Positions 41,366 through 49,486 of a stretch of 64,000 nt of DNA are shown here, one piece after another. The first letter of the stretch is position 1. Each line of letters opens with the position of its first letter. Both the position numbers and the translations under genes were made by a program. The notes below the pieces were generated by a model that was given only the letters and a program-made list of their open reading frames with translations, had not been told where the DNA came from and ran no database searches. The stretch comes from CALCZU01 sp964396165 (GTDB lineage: Bacteria > Bdellovibrionota > FAC87 > UBA2466), in assembly GCA_964396165.1 (NCBI GenBank), contig CAYNEF010000004.1, positions 1 to 64,000 on the forward strand. The letters run 5' to 3'.

Positions 41366-42451
41366 GTGAACTCTAAACTCTCACAATCGTGGCTGCCACT
41401 GGATCGCATTGATTTGGCGATTCAACTTGAGCCTGCTGTCTTTATTCTATTTTTAGCAATCACTTCCTACATTCTTTACAAATTGCTCATGGGTGATTTA
41501 ACTCCCGAGCGCCATCGGAACTTACGAAAACTTTTTAAAAACTTGAGTGGACACTCTCTTACCGCATGTATTCTGTTTTTTATTTATTGGTTTGCCTTCG
41601 AACTTCCAGATTCTGCGCATTTCAATAATGGCGTGAATCGGTTTTTACCCTGGATAGGTTTTTTTACTATCATCTGGGGCGCAATCGTATTTATCAAAAC
41701 CTGTAGAATACTTGCATTTGAATATCTCTTTTTAAAAAACATGCAGGTGGGAGTTCCGCTTCTCCTAGTGAATCTTCTCACGCTACTTCTCAGTCTGACA
41801 ATCGCAGGGTGGATTGCGACAAGCATCTTTCAAATTCAAATTGCCTCAGTGCTTGCGACATCAGCAATCTTGTCTGTCGTACTCGGTATGGCGCTACAAG
41901 ACACTTTAGGAAATTTGTTTGCAGGCATTGCACTGCAACTGGATAAGCCCTATGGCATCGGCGATTGGGTAGAAATCTACAATGCAGGACAAAAGACTGT
42001 AGGCATTATCAATGAAGTTACCTGGCGTGCGACAGTATTGATTTCGGTTACTGATGAAATCATCACGTTACCTAACCGGGTAGTGGCGCAGTCTCAGGTG
42101 AATAACTTTTCTGGGAAAAATGGACCGATAGCAAGAAGCCAGCTGTTTCGCGTTCCTTACGGAACGGACTTGGCAGAAGTTCGAGAAATTTTGATCGCAG
42201 TCACTGAAAGCATCAAGGGCATTAGAAAAGTTCCCGAGTCGACTGTATACGCCATTGAGAGCAATGAGTCCTGGATCGTCATCCGCCTTGTGTATCACCT
42301 TGATGATTATGGCAAACAATGGTCTATCGGTGATCTTGTCATTTCCAAGTGTGTAGAAAGTCTTTCTAAAGAGGGTATCGCACTGGCTCCGCAAAGACTT
42401 CTTGTATTGCAAGAAACAAACGGCACAAAAACTAAAAAAGCATCATCTTAA
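41366..42451 (+). CDS. MscS-family mechanosensitive ion channel
   Basis: A 361-residue protein with four or five hydrophobic helices in the first 190 residues. The pore helix shows A-S-V-L-A-T-S-A-I-L-S-V-V-L-G-M-A-L-Q-D, the Gly/Ala-rich MscS TM3 pattern, and the beta domain includes D-K-P-Y-G-I-G-D-W-V and L-P-N-R-V-V. The role is to open under membrane tension and release solutes during osmotic downshock. The start is GTG at 41366. The 3' end overlaps the convergent amidinotransferase-fold gene by 20 bases. Confidence 0.92.
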   Translation: MNSKLSQSWLPLDRIDLAIQLEPAVFILFLAITSYILYKLLMGDLTPERHRNLRKLFKNLSGHSLTACILFFIYWFAFELPDSAHFNNGVNRFLPWIGFFTIIWGAIVFIKTCRILAFEYLFLKNMQVGVPLLLVNLLTLLLSLTIAGWIATSIFQIQIASVLATSAILSVVLGMALQDTLGNLFAGIALQLDKPYGIGDWVEIYNAGQKTVGIINEVTWRATVLISVTDEIITLPNRVVAQSQVNNFSGKNGPIARSQLFRVPYGTDLAEVREILIAVTESIKGIRKVPESTVYAIESNESWIVIRLVYHLDDYGKQWSIGDLVISKCVESLSKEGIALAPQRLLVLQETNGTKTKKASS

Positions 42452-43268
42452 GACAAAAGACAGAGCCGCCAGCTTTGATAAATTCTTTTGTTTCCACTTC
42501 ATGTACCGTAAAACCGTTTTTTATCAAATTGGATTTGAACTGCACGGTTCCACTTTGCAGAATGACATCTTTTCCATTGGGACAGTGGCAATTGCACGCA
42601 AAATATTTTAAATTTTCTGCGCGATCCACTTCCAGTATATTTTTAAATCCTTTTTCAATCAATTTTAGAGATTCAGGAGCAAAGGCTTCTTTTTGTATGG
42701 CAACGGTGTGTTCATCCAAAATGGAAAAACAAGTATCTAGGTGGTAGAAGTCTTTGGTCACAAGCTCGAGTGGCGTAACTGATAAATGAAAACGCGAAAC
42801 AAACTCATCGTATACTTTCTTGTCTGTTCGAGGTCCAAATCCTCCCCATACTCTTCCGTTGCCGGGTTGTATGAGGGCATCCCCATTTCCTTCTAGACAG
42901 AGAGTTTTATTTTCCAGTTCATAAACGTTGTATCCCTGCGATTCATAATATTTCTTAAAATAAGCGACTTCGGGTTTGCGATAGGTGGATCGCATATGGG
43001 AAAGTAAAACACACTTGGATTTAGTTTTGGGATCCAAAAACGGAAAGGACTGGTTGGCCGCAAATACCATATCAGGCAATTCCGGATGGCCATCCAGTGT
43101 ATCTACCGTATACCCTAATTTTTCATAAGTTTTTTTGAGTTCTTGCCATTCAAGGATGGCCTTTTGCTTATTGATTTGATTTAAATTCCCTTTTTCATCT
43201 GTCATGTAGGGATTGATGGAATAGGTCACATCAAAATAATCCGGTTTCACCATCAAAATTTTATTCAT
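42432..43268 (-). CDS. Amidinotransferase-fold enzyme (DDAH/ornithine- or arginine-modifying type)
   Basis: A 278-residue cytosolic protein of the guanidine-modifying superfamily. Visible catalytic features are L-E-G-N-G-D-A (Asp/Glu substrate site), H-L-D-T-C-F-S-I-L (His and Asp) and a Cys near the end in G-G-S-V-F-C-L-K-M. These match the D-x-H-x-C arrangement of dimethylarginine dimethylaminohydrolase and related hydrolases. The exact substrate is uncertain; dimethylarginine, arginine or N-succinyl-type compounds are all possible. It starts 6 bases downstream of the stop of the secreted PAD-like gene, so the two are an operon. Confidence 0.85.
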   Translation of the reverse strand: MNKILMVKPDYFDVTYSINPYMTDEKGNLNQINKQKAILEWQELKKTYEKLGYTVDTLDGHPELPDMVFAANQSFPFLDPKTKSKCVLLSHMRSTYRKPEVAYFKKYYESQGYNVYELENKTLCLEGNGDALIQPGNGRVWGGFGPRTDKKVYDEFVSRFHLSVTPLELVTKDFYHLDTCFSILDEHTVAIQKEAFAPESLKLIEKGFKNILEVDRAENLKYFACNCHCPNGKDVILQSGTVQFKSNLIKNGFTVHEVETKEFIKAGGSVFCLKMMLF

Positions 43269-43274
43269 AACGCC

Positions 43275-44642
43275 TTAAGGTATAACAAGTTTAACTAGAT
43301 TTGTCGGCGCAAATCTCGGGTACCGCTTGATAGAGTTTTTGGAGTCTTTCGCTTCGAGGTAAAGTTCAATTTGCGAGCCGCTTTCTAAGTCTGAAATGAT
43401 GATGGACTGTGTATTTCCATTTTGCAAAGTAAATGGAATCTTGTGGAACTCTTCGCCTGATTTCCGGATGTATGCTGTGATTTCTGTAATTTGTGCGTCC
43501 GGATTCGCAATGAAATCGCCTGAAATCGCAAGAGTGCCACTAGACGTGGAAATTTTCGGAAAAAGAAACACAGAGTTACGGGTTAAAATGTTGCGTGTAC
43601 GACAGTGGACAGAATCTCCCCACTCGGTACTGCCACCTTCCACTCCGATGATGTCATATCCAGGAAGCGCTTCTTGATAAACTTTTTTTGCATACTCATC
43701 ACTTTCATCCCCATAGGTAGGATAGTAAAGGGCATGGTTACTCACAAAGGAATTGATATAGGCTCTATAGTCTTCACCGCTAGACCCAGGGCGAAGAATC
43801 ATTTTCATGCGGAGAATTTTATAGGGAGTTCCATTCGGACTCACCATTTTAGAAAGTAAGTCTGCCATTCTGTCAGAATCTTTTTTGAATTTGGAATTGG
43901 CGGGGAAATCGCTAAATACCCAGGTGTCCGGTGAAACAATTTTTCCGAACGTATCAATGTGTTCGATAGAAAGGTGTTTTCCTAAATCGGATGTTGTGTA
44001 TTGTTCGATTCCCAAAAAATCTTTCATGCGAGTCAGAATAGTTTCTTTTGAAAGAGAGGAGTTTTCAGAATAAACAAGTGTCGAGGAAAAAGCTCTATCT
44101 ACGCCGTCATTATAATAATTTCCGCCCGTATGGACGAGACCGGGAGCATACAATGGGATGTTCATTTCTTTTGAAATGAATCCTGGAACCAAATCATCAT
44201 GCGGGCGCGGTCTGTTGTATTTGGTGTCCACAATTCCAAAATTGTTTTTCCCATCAATAATAAACCACGGACCGTAATCGCGTATCCACATACTGTCTGT
44301 CTGCACAATAAAATAAGTTACCCCTTTATCGGGTATATTGTTTTTAGAAAGCCAGCTTTCCCACCAGGTTTGTTCGTTTCGAGAGTCAGCGAACAGCTTT
44401 ACATTTCCTTTAGATTGAAGTGCTTTTACTAGAGATGGATTAGTCCATAGTGTCATCACCCCGTCGGAGCTTTCCCATTCCGGAAGACTATGTACAGGCG
44501 CTAGGGGCGAGAGAGAAGGAAAGTCTCGGGCGGGTTCGCTTAACTTTTCGTGAGGCGCTAGCCCGATGGGTAGATTTTTTTGATCAGGCTGTACTGCAAA
44601 TAAAGAAAGACAAAATACAGAAGCGATGATTGCCGTTTTCAT
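43275..44642 (-). CDS. Secreted peptidylarginine deiminase/agmatine deiminase-family enzyme
   Basis: About 455 residues from ATG 44642. The signal peptide is MKTAIIASVFCLSLFAVQ, so the enzyme is exported. Motifs of the PAD_porph family are W-I-R-D-Y-G-P-W (substrate pocket), T-G-G-N-Y-Y-N-D, H-I-D-T-F-G (catalytic His) and D-S-V-H-C-R-T (catalytic Cys). A C-terminal domain of about 75 residues with I-T-A-Y-I-R and E-L-Y-L-E-A is predicted beta-rich and may be an immunoglobulin-like binding module. Family members convert arginine residues or agmatine to citrulline-type products; which one applies is unknown. ATG 44642 is chosen over 44672 because GGGGAA precedes it and it gives a proper signal. 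Confidence 0.88.
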   Translation of the reverse strand: MKTAIIASVFCLSLFAVQPDQKNLPIGLAPHEKLSEPARDFPSLSPLAPVHSLPEWESSDGVMTLWTNPSLVKALQSKGNVKLFADSRNEQTWWESWLSKNNIPDKGVTYFIVQTDSMWIRDYGPWFIIDGKNNFGIVDTKYNRPRPHDDLVPGFISKEMNIPLYAPGLVHTGGNYYNDGVDRAFSSTLVYSENSSLSKETILTRMKDFLGIEQYTTSDLGKHLSIEHIDTFGKIVSPDTWVFSDFPANSKFKKDSDRMADLLSKMVSPNGTPYKILRMKMILRPGSSGEDYRAYINSFVSNHALYYPTYGDESDEYAKKVYQEALPGYDIIGVEGGSTEWGDSVHCRTRNILTRNSVFLFPKISTSSGTLAISGDFIANPDAQITEITAYIRKSGEEFHKIPFTLQNGNTQSIIISDLESGSQIELYLEAKDSKNSIKRYPRFAPTNLVKLVIP

Positions 44643-44760
44643 GTGTTCCCCTAGAGATTGGGAATGTACCAATAAATATAAAAATTGTATTCAATGCGCG
44701 GTGTTACAGTTGCCATCTGCGAAATCTTTGAATAACGTGGCGCTTAATGGAGAATAAACT

Positions 44761-45180
44761 ATGAAACATCTTTTAGTCTTGATGAGCGTACTCATCTTTA
44801 ATTCCAACCTTTTTGCCACTGATACGGAATTAGGTGGATTGGTTGCGGTAGAACGAAAAGTAACAGTGCAACTTTCCGAGTGTGAAAAAAATTGGAACAC
44901 GATCTTAAAGGAGTGTTCTGTCACCATTACGGAAAAAGGCGTTGCAACTGATTTTACTTTGCCAGGGCAGGAACTTTACCAGCGCTTGGTTGTGAATGAA
45001 CAAAAATGCGGCGTGGGAATGTCGTTACAAACGAATGCAAATGGATTTCAGGGGTATTACTTGCGGTTTGTGGGAATGCACGGAAGCAACACATCATTTG
45101 CTGAAGCCCGCCCTTGTCTTGAGCGAGCGTTAGAAACTACAGGAGGAGTTGTTTCCGCAAAGGTATTTATTGTGAAGTAA
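44761..45180 (+). CDS. Small secreted protein of unknown function, 139 aa
   Basis: The signal peptide is MKHLLVLMSVLIFNSNLFA. The mature protein has four Cys (CEKNW, KECSV, KCGVG, PCLE) that may make two disulfides, and a beta-strand-rich composition with V-A-V-E-R-K-V-T-V-Q-L. I do not recognise a family. A TGGAG ribosome-binding site lies 8 bases upstream of the ATG. It is divergent from the PAD-like gene and co-directional with the membrane protein at 45263. Confidence 0.6.
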   Translation: MKHLLVLMSVLIFNSNLFATDTELGGLVAVERKVTVQLSECEKNWNTILKECSVTITEKGVATDFTLPGQELYQRLVVNEQKCGVGMSLQTNANGFQGYYLRFVGMHGSNTSFAEARPCLERALETTGGVVSAKVFIVK

Positions 45181-45262
45181 ACTTCACATTTGTTTGACAG
45201 GGAAAACATTCTTTAGGGCCCCTTGTAAGTTAGAATGAATCTGGCTTTCAGGGGGCTTTCTT

Positions 45263-46291
45263 TTGAGTGATGAATCAAAATCAAAATTAGTTTTTAGAGC
45301 CTCGGGACTATTTTTTTTCCTCTGGTGGATTTGCAATACGTATCTCGACGTTGTTCGTTACGGTATACACGAAGGTTTTTACTGGTGGTTTTGCAACCTT
45401 GCGCTGCTCGGTACTTCGATGGGGTTATTCTTCAGACACCGCGGCTGGCTCACTGGCTTTTTAAGTATCGCCTGTTTTACCCAGATTTTTTGGGTGATAG
45501 ACAATGTCTACCGAGTTCTTACTCACGAAAACCTGTTTGGTTTAGTGGAATTCATGTACCAGCCAGGGCTGCCATTGGATGAGTTTTATTTAAGTCACTA
45601 CCATTACTTTACGATCCCAGTTTGCATCATCGCTTTATTTTATTTGCCTAAAAAAAACAGCAATGCGCTTACTTTGATTTCTATCTTTAATCCGTTGATC
45701 TTCGGAGTCTCTTATTTTGCTTTTCCCGCAAGACAAAATGTGAACTGCATTCACACTCCCTGTTTTCCGGGGTTGGATTATCTTGCTGGTCCAATGTACT
45801 CCTTTACATTTTGGTTTGTTATTTTTCTGATGCATTTGGCAATTGGGTACTCAATCGAAAATTGGTTTAGAAAGCATGACTATTCGGCCCTAGCCAAGAT
45901 GAAGGCAGTAGGAGCATTTGCTGTCAGCATTTTTGCAGCGCTTTTCATTTCTTATGTCGATATCGGTTATAAAAAATCTCTTCCGCGTTTTGAATGCAGA
46001 CAAGAACAAAACCAAACGGGTGCGGAAGCTTCTTGCGGGTTTACTCTCGATGGTAAGCCAAATGAAATGGCCTTTGTGTACCGACTAAAAAACAAAGAGC
46101 GTGAGCCCAAAGTCTGCGCAGTCATGGCTCGTACTCGTGATATCACGATTCCTCTGCAGCATAATATTGTCCTTGGTCCGAATGCAGAAATGGAATTTAG
46201 AACTTTTATCGAATACCCCAAGCACAATTTAGTGACGGTATTATCCGCAGATTGTGGCAACGAAAGAATGCCCGCTCAATCCACAAAATAA
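45263..46291 (+). CDS. Polytopic membrane protein of unknown function with C-terminal soluble domain
   Basis: A 342-residue protein with seven or eight hydrophobic helices in the first 240 residues (RASGLFFFLWWICNTYLDVV; the W/Y-rich first helix is notable). A conserved-looking extracytoplasmic loop has F-P-A-R-Q-N-V-N-C-I-H-T-P-C-F-P with two Cys. The C-terminal 100 residues are soluble with further Cys (FECRQ, ASCGF, KVCAV). The protein may sense or handle a redox or metal signal; this is a guess. The start is TTG at 45263, with GGGGG upstream. The 3' end overlaps the Rsm22-like gene by 16 bases. Confidence 0.6.
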   Translation: MSDESKSKLVFRASGLFFFLWWICNTYLDVVRYGIHEGFYWWFCNLALLGTSMGLFFRHRGWLTGFLSIACFTQIFWVIDNVYRVLTHENLFGLVEFMYQPGLPLDEFYLSHYHYFTIPVCIIALFYLPKKNSNALTLISIFNPLIFGVSYFAFPARQNVNCIHTPCFPGLDYLAGPMYSFTFWFVIFLMHLAIGYSIENWFRKHDYSALAKMKAVGAFAVSIFAALFISYVDIGYKKSLPRFECRQEQNQTGAEASCGFTLDGKPNEMAFVYRLKNKEREPKVCAVMARTRDITIPLQHNIVLGPNAEMEFRTFIEYPKHNLVTVLSADCGNERMPAQSTK

Positions 46292-47196
46292 GAAAACGGC
46301 GTATCTTTTAATTCTTTGATCTTCTTTTTGCCTGTTTTTTCGAGGATTTTGATTTCTTGAAATCCATTTGCACTGCAAACTTGAGCAATACTATAACCTT
46401 TATGGATTCTGGCGCGCCCTATCAGTCGTTGTTTGGAATGAGTAGTTTCAGTAGCGGATTTACTTAAGACAAGATAACTTGTCGGCAGGCTTCTTAAATC
46501 AATCCCCATTTCTTTAGAAAATGTTTTCCAATGAGAAGTCGTAAAGGCTTCTGTAGGAACTTTAGCAAAATGGTGGCACCAGTCGTTTACCCTTTCTTTC
46601 GCAAGAAGAGGGCAGCTCAAGTTATGTGTACAAGGGGCAAGTGATCTAAAATCAGAGAGAAGCCGTTCCCGTGCGCCACTTAATAATTTACTGCACGGTG
46701 AGGTTCCAGGCTCTACCCAAATAATAGCAGAGGCTGTACTTGCAAACCGAACTAATTCTCTCAAAGAGGAGTCAGATAACTCGGTTAGGACATGGCTGAT
46801 GAGAAGCACAAAGTTATCCAGGGAAGAACTTAAACTGGTTTTCGTCTCTACTAAAATTCCCGGGTGTAAATTTTGTATTTTTTCTTTGGCAAATTGCTGG
46901 GCTAATTCTGATTTTTCGATGAGTAGAATTTTGTTTGGAAGAGAACTTGAAAAATGACTGATGAATTTGCGTGTGGCTATCCCTGTGCCCGCTCCCCAGT
47001 CGATGAGCGTGTATGTCTTGGGTAAAGTAAGTGTTCCTGCTACTTCTTTGAGTACCGAATCCCACTTCCACCCGATGCGAGCAGCAAAGGTTTCGTCGTA
47101 GTCGTTTAGAAGTTCCTTGGATTTCCAATAGCTTTGCTTGCTTTTGTAGTCAGAGAGAAAAAGTTGTCTTAACGATTTTAGTTCGTTCCAGTTCAC
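46276..47196 (-). CDS. Rsm22-like ribosomal small-subunit methyltransferase
   Basis: A 306-residue protein. The N-terminal Rossmann-type domain has the SAM site T-L-I-D-W-G-A-G-T-G-I-A-T (about 62-74). The diagnostic part is the Cys/His cluster in A-P-C-T-H-N-L-S-C-P-L followed by D-W-C-H-H-F, which is the metal-binding cluster of the Rsm22 family known from yeast mitochondria and bacteria. The family binds the ribosomal small subunit and is thought to methylate rRNA or assist assembly. The start is ATG 47196, 9 bases downstream of the stop of the next minus-strand gene. Confidence 0.85.
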   Translation of the reverse strand: MNWNELKSLRQLFLSDYKSKQSYWKSKELLNDYDETFAARIGWKWDSVLKEVAGTLTLPKTYTLIDWGAGTGIATRKFISHFSSSLPNKILLIEKSELAQQFAKEKIQNLHPGILVETKTSLSSSLDNFVLLISHVLTELSDSSLRELVRFASTASAIIWVEPGTSPCSKLLSGARERLLSDFRSLAPCTHNLSCPLLAKERVNDWCHHFAKVPTEAFTTSHWKTFSKEMGIDLRSLPTSYLVLSKSATETTHSKQRLIGRARIHKGYSIAQVCSANGFQEIKILEKTGKKKIKELKDTPFSYFVD

Positions 47197-47205
47197 GTGA
47201 GTGTA

Positions 47206-48243
47206 TTAGCTGCTTTTTTTCTTCATGCAAACATATTTAGAGTAGTCATATTTCCCACTCCAGTTCCATAAACCCTTGCCTTCGTGTATTTTTACACATT
47301 CGAGTCCTCTGTCGCAGGCGTATTCGAATGCTCCATAACTGCCAGTGCCTGGGCAACTTCTTCCTTCTTGCGCGCGGGTGCGGCATTCGCTGTAGTGGCT
47401 TCCATTTTGATCTTTTACCAGGATACAACGTCCGATGGTATTTGCCGTAATCATGCGGCCATCGCTGCCTGCTGATTCACAATCTGAATCCTGTTGGCAA
47501 AGAGGAGAGTTTACCATGTATTTCAATGAGCTCATTCTTGAAACTACGTCTTGCTTTAAAGTTTTCTCAACTGCTTTGTGGCAGGGAGCACAGAGTTTTG
47601 CGATTTCTGCCGTAGTGGTGAAAGCCGGTATAGGGCCTACTGGGCAGGATTGGGAGCTTTCCCAAAAAGATGTTCTGATTTTTTCAAAAGTACCGCCACC
47701 ATTTACCGACAAGTTTACAACGCCAGGAACTACAGGGAAGTAGTTCATCCCGAGTGTTAAACCAGCCATCGAGTATTCGCCGAGAGATTCACGGTGTGTG
47801 ATACGGCAAGAAAGTTTTCCATCTACTAAAAGAGCGCGGCCATGTTGGTCAAAAATATTCTGACCAGGATCTAAATCGTTTGTGGAAAATTCCCACATAG
47901 TTTCTGTTACTACACGCTTTTGAAGGCTTACGCTGCCAATAGCTTGGCCAATAGGAGTACTAACTCCCACATTCAGTGGCGTGAATGTTTCTGTCGTTAA
48001 ATCGGAAATTCCGTCAATGTAGGTTCGCGTATTGGATTGAACGTTTTTGCTCTCTTTCCCTCTTGTATCAGGAGCAGAATTTGTGCGCTTGGTGGTGAAT
48101 GCTGGAAAATCGGGAGCACTATGGGTGTTGTAATAGATGCTCGATGAATTGAGATCACCGGTATATTCCAGCGGGTTATATTTAGCCGCCCAAACAAAAG
48201 AAGTTACAAACAAGAATAAGATATTTAATTTCACGTTCCGCAT
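47206..48243 (-). CDS. Secreted Cys-rich protein of unknown function with a CxxCH motif
   Basis: A 345-residue protein. The signal peptide is LNILFLFVTSFVWA. A beta-rich middle part may be a barrel or sandwich. A single C-A-P-C-H-K at about residue 220 has the CxxCH form of haem c binding. The C-terminal 100 residues contain many Cys (CQQDSDCESAG, CILV, CRTRAQEGRSC, CDRGLECVK) with E-G-R-x-C patterns similar to small disulfide-rich modules seen in myxobacterial and Bdellovibrio surface proteins. No family is assigned. The promoter region (48244 on) contains a palindromic hairpin. The Rsm22-like gene starts 9 bases downstream of its end. Confidence 0.65.
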   Translation of the reverse strand: MRNVKLNILFLFVTSFVWAAKYNPLEYTGDLNSSSIYYNTHSAPDFPAFTTKRTNSAPDTRGKESKNVQSNTRTYIDGISDLTTETFTPLNVGVSTPIGQAIGSVSLQKRVVTETMWEFSTNDLDPGQNIFDQHGRALLVDGKLSCRITHRESLGEYSMAGLTLGMNYFPVVPGVVNLSVNGGGTFEKIRTSFWESSQSCPVGPIPAFTTTAEIAKLCAPCHKAVEKTLKQDVVSRMSSLKYMVNSPLCQQDSDCESAGSDGRMITANTIGRCILVKDQNGSHYSECRTRAQEGRSCPGTGSYGAFEYACDRGLECVKIHEGKGLWNWSGKYDYSKYVCMKKKSS

Positions 48244-48330
48244 ATCCCTACCTCACTGGAAATAAAGTTCCAGTCGTAAGAGACACAGAGCAACGTGTGG
48301 GCCAAGTGTAGACAGGTTGAAATCGTATTC

Positions 48331-48350
48331 ACAGCGTGTTTTCACGCTGT
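48331..48350. promoter_or_regulatory. Perfect 8-bp inverted repeat, possible operator
   Basis: ACAGCGTG (48331-48338) and CACGCTGT (48343-48350) surround a TTTT loop. No T run follows on either strand, so a terminator is unlikely. It lies upstream of the minus-strand gene starting at 48243 and may bind a dimeric regulator. Confidence 0.4.
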
Positions 48351-48403
48351 CAAATTGTTAGGCACCCGTAATTTTCTTGGTCAGAACTAGAGCGTGGGGA
48401 TAA

Positions 48404-48578
48404 GATTTGGGAAGTGTTGTAGTTTTTATAAGTTTTGGTTTGGGATCGGGAAATCTGGTGGGCTCTTTTAATTATTATATGTATGAGGCTTCGATTGGTT
48501 TTGGCGTTCATTCCGCCCTCTAGAGAGTCTTATAGCTTAGCGATTGGGGTGACCTTCGGTTGGAAGCCCACCAGATTT
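48404..48578 (+). pseudogene. Remnant of an outer-membrane beta-barrel gene, frameshifted
   Basis: One frame (48404-48523) reads a 39-residue stretch with S-F-G-L-G-S-G-N-L-V-G-S-F-N-Y-Y and A-S-I-G-F-G-V-H-S-A-L, in alternating hydrophobic and Gly/aromatic pattern typical of membrane strands, then hits a TAG. About 20 bases on, another frame (about 48522-48578) continues with S-Y-S-L-A-I-G-V-T-F-G-W-K-P-T-R-F, which reads like the last strand of a barrel with a terminal Phe. A single-base indel between the two would join them. The stop codon expected after the last Phe is missing because the dispersed repeat starts 8 bases later. No start or signal peptide survives. Confidence 0.42.
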
Positions 48579-48586
48579 CTACGGCA

Positions 48587-48618
48587 GTCATTGCGAGGCC
48601 GAAGGCCGCGGCAATCCC
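48587..48618. repeat. Dispersed GTCATTGCGAG...GCGGCAATCC repeat, single copy
   Basis: The element starts GTCATTGCGAGG, has a GC-rich centre with an inner palindrome (GGCCGAAGGCC), and ends GCGGCAATCCC. The same family occurs in an inverted arrangement at 62018-62103. Such ATTGCGAGC-type palindromic repeats are known from many bacterial genomes. It lies between the barrel remnant and trmO. Confidence 0.7.
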
Positions 48619-48706
48619 ATTGAAAAAGCAGCTTTCCCGCGCGGCCACCCCAGCCCACACAGCGCATGACATACAGAAGAAATTACGCTACTTCTCCCTC
48701 AATAAT

Positions 48707-49486
48707 ATGGCAGACAACTCAAAATCTTATTTTCCGCCCATCGGAGTCATTCGTACCTGCTTCAAGGAGAAGTTCGGAGTTCCACGCCAATCTTTAATGG
48801 TAAAAGAAGCAAAAGGCATTTTGAAACTCAATCCCGATCCTAATTACTTACCAGCGCTCAGTGAACTAGAGACGTTTAGCCATCTATGGATTATTTTTGT
48901 TTTCCACCAAGCGCAAGAAAGATCCTGGCGTCCCAAGATTGATCCTCCAAAATTAGACGCGTCTAAAAAAGTAGGAGTATTTGCGTCGCGTTCTCCACAT
49001 AGACCCAATCCTATAGGGATGTCTGTTGTGAAGCTTGAGGGGATTGATTACAAAGCGAAAGAGGGAATTGAAATTCATTTAAGCGGGATAGATCTCTTAG
49101 ACGGCACACCCGTTTTGGATATCAAACCGTATTTGCCCTATAGCGATATTGTATCTGAAGCTAACTCTGGCTGGGTCGATACAGAAATTCCAAAATACGA
49201 GGTAAGTTTTTCGCACGAAAGTTTAGAGCAGATTACACAATACTCTAAACACACAACCCCGCGTTTGCTCAATTTGATTACACAAATGCTTGAGTGGGAT
49301 CCGCGTCCTACAGCGCAAAGACGATCACTCCCTATGAGTTCTTTGGAAACAGAATCGATGCAGTTCGCGTTTCGACTGCACGGTTTAGATATTCACTGGG
49401 TGGTAAAAAATAAAAACCCGCACGTTACTGAGGTACGTTGGATTGACTTAAATAGAGCAGAAGCTCCCTTGGATTATCAGTCGTAA
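48707..49486 (+). CDS. trmO: tRNA (N6-threonylcarbamoyladenosine37-N6)-methyltransferase TrmO-like
   Basis: About 259 residues from ATG 48707. The pattern G-V-I-R-T-x-F-x-E-K-F-G-V-P-R-Q near the start, F-S-H-L-W-I-I-F-V-F and F-A-S-R-S-P-H-R-P-N-P-I-G are diagnostic of the TrmO/TsaA/YaeB family, which methylates t6A37 in tRNA. The C-terminal D-P-R-P-T-A-Q-R region is also conserved. A longer frame goes back to 48560 through the repeat, but it has no family similarity and is rejected. The gene end overlaps the convergent VTT-GDPD gene by 62 bases. Confidence 0.95.
   Translation: MADNSKSYFPPIGVIRTCFKEKFGVPRQSLMVKEAKGILKLNPDPNYLPALSELETFSHLWIIFVFHQAQERSWRPKIDPPKLDASKKVGVFASRSPHRPNPIGMSVVKLEGIDYKAKEGIEIHLSGIDLLDGTPVLDIKPYLPYSDIVSEANSGWVDTEIPKYEVSFSHESLEQITQYSKHTTPRLLNLITQMLEWDPRPTAQRRSLPMSSLETESMQFAFRLHGLDIHWVVKNKNPHVTEVRWIDLNRAEAPLDYQS

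Larger units (their letters stand above)
48244..48706. other. 463-base gene-free stretch with hairpin, decayed barrel gene and repeat
   Basis: This is the only gap above 300 bases in the window. From left to right it holds the promoter side of the minus-strand Cys-rich gene, a perfect 8-base hairpin (48331-48350), remains of an outer-membrane barrel gene in two frames (48404-48578) and one copy of a dispersed repeat (48587-48618), followed by the leader of trmO. I see no intact gene in it. Confidence 0.7.

Noticed and set aside
47206..48243. c-type cytochrome call based on CxxCH
   Set aside because: A single CxxCH in a Cys-rich secreted protein, with no distal Met region or haem-lyase genes nearby, is not enough for the call.
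48560..48706. 49-residue N-terminal extension of TrmO
   Set aside because: The extension translates the dispersed repeat and barrel remnant; the family match starts at the ATG at 48707.
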